NCBI GenBank assembly: GCA_947467395.1
Contig: CANIIC010000014.1
Coordinates: forward strand, 1-43,632
Length of the DNA stretch: 43,632 nucleotides
From: Bryobacterales bacterium
GTDB taxonomy: Bacteria; Acidobacteriota; Terriglobia; Bryobacterales; Bryobacteraceae
Direction of reading: 5' to 3'
Each line of letters starts with the position of its first letter. The stretch's first letter is position 1. Made by a program: the position numbers and the translations under genes. The notes under the pieces were generated by a model. That model was not told the origin of the DNA. It did not search any database and was given only the letters and a program-made list of their open reading frames with translations. Of the stretch, positions 36,786-43,632 are shown piece by piece.

Positions 36786-37078
36786 CGTTCTTCGAGATGC
36801 TTGAGGCGCGCGTCGAGCACTTCTTCGACGCGATGCAATTCGGAGCGCCACATGTCGCGCATGTCGTCGAACTTCCGGTCTACCTGAGTGAAGCGGCGAT
36901 CCACTTCATTGAAACGGCGGTCCACTTCGTTGAAGCGCTTGTCCACATCGCCGAAGCGGGCGTCCATATGGGCGCGCAGGTCGCTTAACCGCGAGTTATT
37001 GATAAGAATCCCGATGAGAACGGTCACCATCGTGGGGACTGAGGCCAGAGCGATCGTCAATATTTGCGTTTCGTTCAT
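36782..37078 (-). CDS. Small membrane-anchored coiled-coil protein with 7-aa repeats
   Basis: MNETQILTIALASVPTMVTVLIGILINNSRL TM, then DKRFNEVDRRFNEVDRRFTQVDRKFDDM. Confidence 0.7.
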   Translation of the reverse strand: MNETQILTIALASVPTMVTVLIGILINNSRLSDLRAHMDARFGDVDKRFNEVDRRFNEVDRRFTQVDRKFDDMRDMWRSELHRVEEVLDARLKHLEER

Positions 37079-37118
37079 GTCTCTCTAGTCCCGTACGGGC
37101 GACATTTTTCTCAACTGC

Positions 37119-38141
37119 CTAGAACAGGCGCACGCCGCGCGGACCGGGTTCTTCGGTCATGTGCACGGTGTCGACAAAACGGACCTGCTTTGAAGCGGCG
37201 GTCATGGCTAGCGTGTGCGTACGGCAGCCCTGGCCGAAGAAGCGAACACCGTTCAGCAGCGCACCGGACGTGACGCCGGCGGCGGCGAAGATGATCTCCT
37301 TGCCGGGAGCCAGATCCTTGGCGCTGTAGATGCGCTTCGGGTCCTTGATGCCCATGCGTTCGACGCGTTCTTCGAGCTGCTTGGTGTTGACGACCAGGCG
37401 CGCCACCATTTCTCCGGACAAGCAACGCAGGGCGGCGGCCGTCAGCACGCCTTCGGGAGCGCCACCGGTGCCGAACACGGCGTGGACGTTCGCGCCACGC
37501 ACGGCGGCCGCGATACCCGCGGAGAGATCGCCATCGGTGATCAGGCGGATGCGCGCTCCGGCGCTGCGGATTTCGGCGATGAGATCCTGATGGCGCGGGC
37601 GATCCAGCACCATGATGACTAGGTCGGATACGCGGCGGTCGAGGCAGCGGGCGATAGTCTTGAGGTTGTACTTCACCGGAGCTTCGATATCCAGTGCATC
37701 GCGGCAGGCCGGGCCGGCCACGATCTTGTCCATGTAGCAGTCCGGCGCGTGCAACAAACCGTTGGGTTCGGACGCGGCGAGTACGCAGATGGAATTGGGT
37801 GCACCGGTGGCGCAGAGGTTGGTGCCCTCGAGAGGATCGACGGCGATATCGACGCGCGGGAACTGCACGCCGTCCTGTGCGGGAGCGCCGACGGGCTCAC
37901 CAATATAGAGCATGGGCGCTTCGTCGCGTTCGCCTTCGCCGATGACGATGTTGCCTGCCATGCGGATTCCTTCAAACGCTTTGCGCATGGCCTGCACGGC
38001 TGCCTGATCGGAGGCTTCGGCGTCGCCTTGTCCCATGGTCCGAGCCGACTCAATGGCAGCTCGCTCCACTACGTGGACAAAATCGCCGAGAAGATCCTTC
38101 TCAATGTTGATAGACGGGGCCGCAGCGCCGGGAGCACTCAT
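37119..38141 (-). CDS. glpX: Class II fructose-1,6-bisphosphatase (GlpX)
   Basis: [21 protein letters not shown]...[16 protein letters not shown]...[23 protein letters not shown]. Confidence 0.96.
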   Translation of the reverse strand: MSAPGAAAPSINIEKDLLGDFVHVVERAAIESARTMGQGDAEASDQAAVQAMRKAFEGIRMAGNIVIGEGERDEAPMLYIGEPVGAPAQDGVQFPRVDIAVDPLEGTNLCATGAPNSICVLAASEPNGLLHAPDCYMDKIVAGPACRDALDIEAPVKYNLKTIARCLDRRVSDLVIMVLDRPRHQDLIAEIRSAGARIRLITDGDLSAGIAAAVRGANVHAVFGTGGAPEGVLTAAALRCLSGEMVARLVVNTKQLEERVERMGIKDPKRIYSAKDLAPGKEIIFAAAGVTSGALLNGVRFFGQGCRTHTLAMTAASKQVRFVDTVHMTEEPGPRGVRLF

Positions 38142-38185
38142 GCAACCGAGTGTAGCAAAGCGAGCCCGTGGGGCTCAAAAAGGCC

Positions 38186-38974
38186 CTACTGGACCGGGCC
38201 GGTGTCCGCCGTGCTGCCGTTGATGCCGGCGTAGAACTCGTCGACGCTTACGACTTTGGCGCCGGCGAATTTGACGAAGCGAATGATGCCGGGCGGCTTG
38301 CCGTAGATCCAGTCTTCGTAGTCTACGTCTTCTTTAGTCTCGCGGGACTTGCTGCGTGGCGGGCCAACGGCCAGGAGAACCTGTTCGCGATCCATGCCGA
38401 CGACCGGTTTCTGGGCTTTGATGGCTTCACGGATCGGTTCGGGCAGCGAATCCATGTAGTTTTCGATCGCGGTGTGTTTGTCGAAATCCAGGACCTTGGC
38501 CAGCAGCTTTTTTACGCCGACGGAATCGATGCCGCCGATGGAATCCGGGAACGAGATTTCGATGCTGGTGCCCATCATCGCGTTCGTCTTCGGGCGGGTG
38601 ATGGGGGCGGTCTGATTGCCGGTGCCAATCTGGACGCGATCCCAGAAGGAACCCTTCTTCGAACCGTCGTTGATTTCGAGCTTGACCTTGTCGCTATCCA
38701 CTTCGACCTTGGTGATCTGGACCAAGTCGCCGGGGCGCGCCGCGGGACCGTTCTTATAGTTGGCGTCGCGCCAGACTTCTTCGTCGTAGGTGCCGATGGA
38801 ATCGAACGGCAGGGCCTTCTTTGACATGGGCAGGACGACGCGTGCCGTGGCCCATTCAGCGGTGAGTCCGCGGATCAGTTCGCGGCGCTGCTCCTCGGTG
38901 AGCTTGTGCGTATCGGCGTGCAGGATGGACGCTGCCACCAGAATTGAGATTGTTGAACACCAGAGCCGAAGCAT
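38186..38974 (-). CDS. Secreted protein with BamE/SmpA-like C-terminal motif
   Basis: Signal peptide; KPVVGMDREQVLLAVGPPRSKSRETKEDVDYEDWIYGKPPGIIRFVKF. Confidence 0.65.
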   Translation of the reverse strand: MLRLWCSTISILVAASILHADTHKLTEEQRRELIRGLTAEWATARVVLPMSKKALPFDSIGTYDEEVWRDANYKNGPAARPGDLVQITKVEVDSDKVKLEINDGSKKGSFWDRVQIGTGNQTAPITRPKTNAMMGTSIEISFPDSIGGIDSVGVKKLLAKVLDFDKHTAIENYMDSLPEPIREAIKAQKPVVGMDREQVLLAVGPPRSKSRETKEDVDYEDWIYGKPPGIIRFVKFAGAKVVSVDEFYAGINGSTADTGPVQ

Positions 38975-38978
38975 CCGA

Positions 38979-39794
38979 TCACCTCACTCGCCGCAACATC
39001 AGCAGCACCGCTAGACCAGCTGCCGTGGTCAGGAGGCCGCCTTCGGGTCCGTAGTCGCCACCACTCCAGATTTCACCGGCGGACCACACGAGGCGAACTC
39101 CTGTTGCCCCTATTGTAGTCCCGCTGAGGCTCGCCCCGAACAGGACTTGGGCAAGGTTCCAACCGTAGTGAATCCCGATGGGGAGCCAGAGCGTTTTCGT
39201 GCGCCAGTATGCGTAGCCGAGCAGTGCACCCCACAAGGCGGTGTTCAGTGTGCCGATCAGTTGGATGTTCTGGTTCAACAGGACGTGGGTCAGGCCGAAC
39301 AGGATGCCGGAGCCGATGATGGTGCGGGTCGGCCAGGACTGCGCCAAGTATTGGAACGCGTAGCCACGGAACAGGAGTTCCTCGCCGGCGGCGCCGGCCA
39401 GAAGAGCTCCGGTGAGCCAAGCGAGGTTGCCTGCGTCGGCGGGTTCCCAATGGGCCAGCCCTGCGGCGATCGAGCCGAGCACCAGCAGGCTCATCGATCC
39501 GACGCCCAGGAGCAGGCCGAGCGCGAGCTGGTTGGCGGAGGAGGTGTCCCAATCCAGGCCAAAGTCGGAAAAGTGTAGAGTTCCGAACCAGCGGGCTGAG
39601 ATAAGGTTGGCCGTGAGCCCAGCGACGAGAGACGCGGAGACCGAGCGGGAAACCGGATCCAACCCCGGCAGCAGGTTGGCTAGTAGCAGCCACAGGGGTA
39701 GAGCCACCGCGACGAACCCGCCCAGGCGTAATAGGATGTCGAAACGATCGGGGCGGGATATCTGTCTCATCAGTTGCCGGTGTCGTGAGAACAT
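38979..39794 (-). CDS. CPBP-family intramembrane metalloprotease
   Basis: LAGAAGEELLFRGYAFQYLAQSWPTRTIIGSGILFGLTHVLLNQ; EExxxR and H motifs, multi-TM. Confidence 0.9.
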   Translation of the reverse strand: MFSRHRQLMRQISRPDRFDILLRLGGFVAVALPLWLLLANLLPGLDPVSRSVSASLVAGLTANLISARWFGTLHFSDFGLDWDTSSANQLALGLLLGVGSMSLLVLGSIAAGLAHWEPADAGNLAWLTGALLAGAAGEELLFRGYAFQYLAQSWPTRTIIGSGILFGLTHVLLNQNIQLIGTLNTALWGALLGYAYWRTKTLWLPIGIHYGWNLAQVLFGASLSGTTIGATGVRLVWSAGEIWSGGDYGPEGGLLTTAAGLAVLLMLRRVR

Positions 39795-39916
39795 GGTACC
39801 AATCGAGGGAGCGGTCTACTGAGCAGGACTGCTTAGATGGGTTTAAGGCAAAATCCCCTAAGGGGCGTGGACTACTTAAGCGGCCGCGGGAGTCCGATAT
39901 CAACTATAGAACGCCT

Positions 39917-40288
39917 ATGTTAGACCGTCGAATCGAAACCCGAATGCTGTGCGCCGACCTCGTTGACTTCCAGTGGAAGGACGCAAATGGACGGAAGAAG
40001 CGCGGCGTAGCGAATTTAGAGGACATCAGCCTGTCAGGCGCCTGCCTGCAGGTGGATCGTCCGGTGCCACTGGGCAGCGCGATTCACATCAGCTACCCAA
40101 GCGGCGAGTTGAAGGGTGTGGTGAAGTACTGCGTGTTTCGCGACATTGGCTACTTCCTGGGGGTTGAGTTCGAGGCGGGGGTGCGCTGGTCGCAGAACAG
40201 CTACCGTCCGCAGCACCTGCTGGACCCACGCCGACTCATGGCGCAAGCGGGTCGTTCGGGTGATGACGAAGCTCGTGTGGCGAGCTAG
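39917..40288 (+). CDS. PilZ-domain protein
   Basis: DRRIETRMLCADLVDFQW...EDISLSGACLQVDRPVPLGSAIHISY...GYFLGVEF; RxxxR and D/NxSxxG PilZ motifs. Confidence 0.87.
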   Translation: MLDRRIETRMLCADLVDFQWKDANGRKKRGVANLEDISLSGACLQVDRPVPLGSAIHISYPSGELKGVVKYCVFRDIGYFLGVEFEAGVRWSQNSYRPQHLLDPRRLMAQAGRSGDDEARVAS

Positions 40289-40430
40289 CGCGCACCTTAG
40301 TCCTTCCGTGGGGCCCCTGAGTACTTGTGGAATCGGTACTTACTGCTGGCTCCGCGGCACAAAATCCCGCGCTATGCTTATAGCGAGCAGGGGTGCCTTG
40401 GCGCTCTCGTCGACGGAGAACTAAACCGAC

Positions 40431-41366
40431 ATGGACACCATTACCGAACAGGTGCAATCACAATCGGATGCGCGGTCGGAGTCGGAGCATGTGCCGATGC
40501 CGTGGGTCAAGATCGCGTGGTTCTCCGCTTTGCTGGTCGGGGTGTACTTCCCGATTCTGCGCAAGCTGGTGGATCAATGGATGACAGACGACGACGTCAG
40601 CCATGGGTTCTTTGTTCCGATCGTAGCCGGCTACATTGCCTGGCAGCGTCGCGAAACCCTGTTACGCTTGCCGAGCAAGCCCGCCTGGTGGGGTTTGGGC
40701 CTGTTGGTCTGGAGCGGTCTTCAGTCCTATGTCGGGGTGTTGGGCGCGGAATTGTTCCTGCAACGGACAGCGTTCCTGGAAGCACTGCTGGGCGTGCTCC
40801 TGATCCTAGGTGGAACGGCCTTGATTCGGGAACTGATCTTCCCGCTGTTGCTGCTTCCGTTCATGATTCCGATTCCAGCAGTCATCTATAACCAGATCAC
40901 GTTCCCGCTGCAGTTGTTTGCGAGCCAGGTGGCAGAGATCTGCCTGATGTTGATCAATATCCCCGTGCTGCGAGAGGGCAATGTCCTGGAACTGGCCAGC
41001 CAAAAACTTTCGGTAGCGGAGGCCTGCAGCGGGATTCGAAGCCTGCTGATGTTGACGTTCCTGTCGCTGGTTTACGCCTATGTTTTCGACAAGAAAGTAT
41101 GGATGCGGTGGGCCCTGTTCTTCTGTACGATTCCGATCGCGATTCTCTCGAATGCCGGCCGAGTGACGATTACGGGCATCCTGAGTGAGATTGATCCGGA
41201 ATTGGCCACTGGCGTATTCCACGAGACGGAGGGCTTCGTGATTTTCGGGATCGCCCTGGTGATGCTGGCGGCCACGCATTGGGCGATTAACTGGGTGATC
41301 AGTCTGCGCCATACACCGGATCTGCCGACCGACGACATGAGCGACGACGCGTCGCAAGCGGCCTAG
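40431..41366 (+). CDS. Exosortase
   Basis: DDDVSHGFFVPIVAGYIAWQRR...SVAEACSGIRSLLMLTFLSLVYAY...AILSNAGRVTITGIL...GVFHETEGFVIFG; catalytic Cys, Arg and His motifs in context. Confidence 0.95.
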   Translation: MDTITEQVQSQSDARSESEHVPMPWVKIAWFSALLVGVYFPILRKLVDQWMTDDDVSHGFFVPIVAGYIAWQRRETLLRLPSKPAWWGLGLLVWSGLQSYVGVLGAELFLQRTAFLEALLGVLLILGGTALIRELIFPLLLLPFMIPIPAVIYNQITFPLQLFASQVAEICLMLINIPVLREGNVLELASQKLSVAEACSGIRSLLMLTFLSLVYAYVFDKKVWMRWALFFCTIPIAILSNAGRVTITGILSEIDPELATGVFHETEGFVIFGIALVMLAATHWAINWVISLRHTPDLPTDDMSDDASQAA

Positions 41367-41384
41367 CACAAGAGGAAATTCGAC

Positions 41385-42032
41385 ATGTTCCAATTTTTCA
41401 AGTCCACGGCTGTCCAGGTGGTAAGCCTCCTGTTGTTGTTGCAGGGCTCGGTTGTTTACAGTTCAATCCGCCAGGAGTACATCCCAACCAGTCGCCCACT
41501 GGCGGAAGTTCCCCGGCAGCTGGGCTCCTGGCAGTTTCTGCAAGAGGGTGTCGTCGATGCCGAAACGATGGCGGTTCTGCAGGCAGACGATACTCTGGAT
41601 CGGACCTACACCGACGGTAAAGTGGCCGCGAACCTCTTCGTAGCCGGGTTCCGATCGCAACGGTCGGGGAAAGCGCCCCATTCGCCGAAGAATTGTCTGC
41701 CGGGTTCCGGTTGGTTGCCGTTGGACGACCGGATTATCAGTATTGATTCGGGTCGCGGAGTGCCGATCGAAGTGAACAGGTATGTGATTGCCCACGGCGA
41801 TAATCGCAGTCTGGTTCTTTATTGGTACCAGTCTAGGGATCGCGCGGTGGCGAGCGAATACAAGGCTAAGTTCTGGGTGGTGGCCGACGCCATGCGCTAC
41901 AACCGCACCGATACCGCCCTGATCCGCGTGGTGATCCCCATCCAAAATAAGGACGAAGCTGCGGCGCAGCGGGAAGCAGAAGCCTTCGTGAAATCCTTCT
42001 ATTCCACTGTGCTGGGCTACCTGCCCGCCTAA
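41385..42032 (+). CDS. epsI: Exosortase-associated protein EpsI
   Basis: FVAGFRSQRSGKAPHSPKNCLPGSGWLPL...YWYQSRDRAVASEYKAKFWVVADAMRYNRTDTALIRVVIPI. Confidence 0.92.
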   Translation: MFQFFKSTAVQVVSLLLLLQGSVVYSSIRQEYIPTSRPLAEVPRQLGSWQFLQEGVVDAETMAVLQADDTLDRTYTDGKVAANLFVAGFRSQRSGKAPHSPKNCLPGSGWLPLDDRIISIDSGRGVPIEVNRYVIAHGDNRSLVLYWYQSRDRAVASEYKAKFWVVADAMRYNRTDTALIRVVIPIQNKDEAAAQREAEAFVKSFYSTVLGYLPA

Positions 42033-42039
42033 GCTGCTC

Positions 42040-42069
42040 TTGACTTTCGGTTGGCCGCTAGTTTACCGT
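42040..42069 (+). promoter_or_regulatory. Candidate sigma70-type promoter of the rsbW-like/STAS pair
   Basis: TTGACT (42040-42045) - 18 nt - TACCGT (42064-42069). Confidence 0.4.
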
Positions 42070-42128
42070 AACGATTCGACTGATCTCGCGGCGATCACTA
42101 TCTACGTATCGTGCGCGTGAGGAGTGTT

Positions 42129-42566
42129 GTGGCAGACCAGCATAGTCCGGCGGAGGTAAAGGAAGAGCTCGAATCCACTCTGGAGAGTGTGGACCATGCC
42201 GAAGAACTCGTCATGCGTACTGCCAGAGAAATGGGATTCGACGAGGACCAGCAGCATGAGATCGGCATCTCCTTGCGGGAGTGCATGGTCAATGCTGTGG
42301 TTCACGGCAACCGCTACAATACTCGCAAGAAGGTACACTTCACGGTGTCCCATACAGCGGAGCGCCTGGAAATCGTGATCGGCGATGACGGCGATGGCTT
42401 CGATAGCAACAAGCTTCCCGATCCGCTCGCAGAGGAGAACCTCTTGCGCCAGTCTGGCCGAGGCGTTCTCATGATGCAGGCGTTTATGGATGAGTTCACA
42501 GTATCCCGCCGCGACCCGCGGGGTACAGAAGTTCGCATGGTGAAGTACAAGACTAAGAGCGAGTAG
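42129..42566 (+). CDS. RsbW-like anti-sigma factor/serine kinase (HATPase)
   Basis: EIGISLRECMVNAVVHGNRYNTRKKVHFTVSHTAERLEIVIGDDGDGFD...GRGVLMMQAFMDEF. SD GAGGAG upstream of GTG 42129; ORF extends to 42111. Confidence 0.9.
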   Translation: MADQHSPAEVKEELESTLESVDHAEELVMRTAREMGFDEDQQHEIGISLRECMVNAVVHGNRYNTRKKVHFTVSHTAERLEIVIGDDGDGFDSNKLPDPLAEENLLRQSGRGVLMMQAFMDEFTVSRRDPRGTEVRMVKYKTKSE

Positions 42567-42580
42567 CACGAGGAGGCGCT

Positions 42581-42925
42581 GTGAGTGTCAAATTGACCAC
42601 CCGTCAGGTGGGTGACGTAACGGTTGTGGACGCGGAAGGCCGCATCACTCTGGGTGATGGAGCGACCACGTTCCGCGATACGGTTCGCGATTTGGGGAAT
42701 GCGGGAAACAAGAAACTGCTGTTGAATCTGGCAGAAGTCAGCTACATCGACAGCTCTGGCATTGGCGAAATGGTTTCGGGCTTCACGACGATCACCAATC
42801 AAGGTGGCCAAGTGAAACTGTTGAACCTCACCAAGCGCGTTAAGGACCTGCTGCAAATCACCAAGCTGTACACGGTTTTCGAAGTCTTCGACGACGAGGC
42901 CACTGCGGTTCGCAGCTACAAGTAA
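42581..42925 (+). CDS. STAS-domain anti-sigma factor antagonist
   Basis: GDVTVVDAEGRITLGDGATTFRDTVRDLGNAGNKKLLLNLAEVSYIDSSGIGEMVSGFTTI; GTG start with SD GAGGAGG. Confidence 0.94.
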   Translation: MSVKLTTRQVGDVTVVDAEGRITLGDGATTFRDTVRDLGNAGNKKLLLNLAEVSYIDSSGIGEMVSGFTTITNQGGQVKLLNLTKRVKDLLQITKLYTVFEVFDDEATAVRSYK

Positions 42926-42931
42926 ACATCC

Positions 42932-42970
42932 CCGCAAAGTGGGGAGGATTCGTCCTCCCCACAATTGCGG
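42932..42970 (+). terminator. Two-tier hairpin downstream of the STAS gene, TTCG loop
   Basis: CCGCAA-A-GTGGGGAGGA-TTCG-TCCTCCCCAC-AA-TTGCGG; 10-bp perfect inner stem, pyrimidine-rich downstream sequence. Confidence 0.65.
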
Positions 42971-43078
42971 AGAATTCCTTCCTTTCTGGCTCACTGTAGG
43001 ATTGGGGCGATTACTGAGTCCGTGTTAAGGGTTTGGCCTTAGGCGAAACCTGACGCGGTCCGGTCCCCCGGTGTTCCT

Positions 43079-43632
43079 ATGGTCCCTATTCGCGAGCCTA
43101 AAACTTACTCTGTTCTTCTTGCTGATGATCTGACGCTGGTCAGAGAAGGGTTGGCTGCGTTGTGCAACGCTCAGCCGCACTTCAAAGTCGTCGGTCAATT
43201 CTCCGAAGGGGCCGCCGCGCTCAAGATGATTCAAGCCCAGCAGCCGGATCTGGCGGTGCTGGACATGAACCTTGTCGATTTGTTCGCTCTAGAGATCGTA
43301 CGGCGTGTGCGGGAGGCCGGACTCCGGACGAAGCTCCTGGTGTTGTCGACTCGGCGTGACCGGAAGACAGTCGTCGAAGCCCTGCGTTGCGGTGTCAACG
43401 GGTTCCTGCTGAAGTCCGCGCCCGCGTCGCAAATGCTGGAGGCGTTTGAGCAGGTTCTCGAAGGCAGCGTCTACGTTTCGCCGCAGCTGGAGCTGAACAA
43501 GATCTTCGCTTCGCATCACAAGAATGAACCAGAAGATCCCATTGACGCCCTGAGCGGCCGCGAGTATCAGGTGTTCTCGTTGCTGGTGGAGGGGGTGCGC
43601 GCGAAGGAAATCGCGGCTCGGCTGGAACTGAG
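43079..43632 (+). CDS. NarL/FixJ-type response regulator (3' end outside window)
   Basis: YSVLLADDLTLVREGLAALCNAQPHFKVVGQFSEG...DLAVLDMNLVDLFALEIV...GVNGFLLKSAPASQMLEAF...DALSGREYQVFSLLVEGVRAKEIAARLEL; open to window edge. Confidence 0.92.
   Translation, partial: MVPIREPKTYSVLLADDLTLVREGLAALCNAQPHFKVVGQFSEGAAALKMIQAQQPDLAVLDMNLVDLFALEIVRRVREAGLRTKLLVLSTRRDRKTVVEALRCGVNGFLLKSAPASQMLEAFEQVLEGSVYVSPQLELNKIFASHHKNEPEDPIDALSGREYQVFSLLVEGVRAKEIAARLEL

Noticed and set aside
1-43632. CRISPR arrays, tRNA/rRNA genes, transposases, phage or restriction/defence modules
   Set aside because: None recognised by eye on either strand; small structured RNAs could be missed without covariance-model searches.

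Overview
The window looks chromosomal, GC-rich and gene-dense, with an Acidobacteria-like (Bryobacter/Solibacter-type) gene content. The lineage is inferred from protein character only. Main blocks, left to right: (1) a HEAT-repeat protein running off the left edge and a BON-domain protein; (2) a divergent flagellar locus, with fliK-flgD-flgE-fliN-fliO-fliP-fliQ-fliR-flhB on the minus strand and flgF-flgG-flgA-flgH-flgI-flgJ on the plus strand; (3) a housekeeping stretch (TPR protein, dGTPase, toast-rack lipoprotein, gatB, DUF1569, TlpA-like, methyltransferase, SDR, YihY, UDP-glucose dehydrogenase, SirB1/TPR, YggX, RidA, NYN-LOTUS protein, B12-binding protein); (4) a type IV pilus/T2SS-like assembly cluster (pilC/gspF, gspE/pilB, pilM/N/O/P-like, pseudopilin-like) interrupted by a decayed membrane glycosyltransferase-like gene; (5) glpX, a BamE-like-tail protein and a CPBP protease; (6) PilZ, exosortase, EpsI, RsbW-like kinase, STAS antagonist and a NarL-type response regulator running off the right edge. 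The strongest unexplained signal is a recurring TANNNT (-10-like) hexamer 5-9 nt upstream of the start codons of several first-in-unit genes, which suggests leaderless transcription. Its extreme case is a 15-bp intergenic gap carrying two overlapping, opposing -10 boxes. No CRISPR array, tRNA, rRNA or insertion sequence was recognised.
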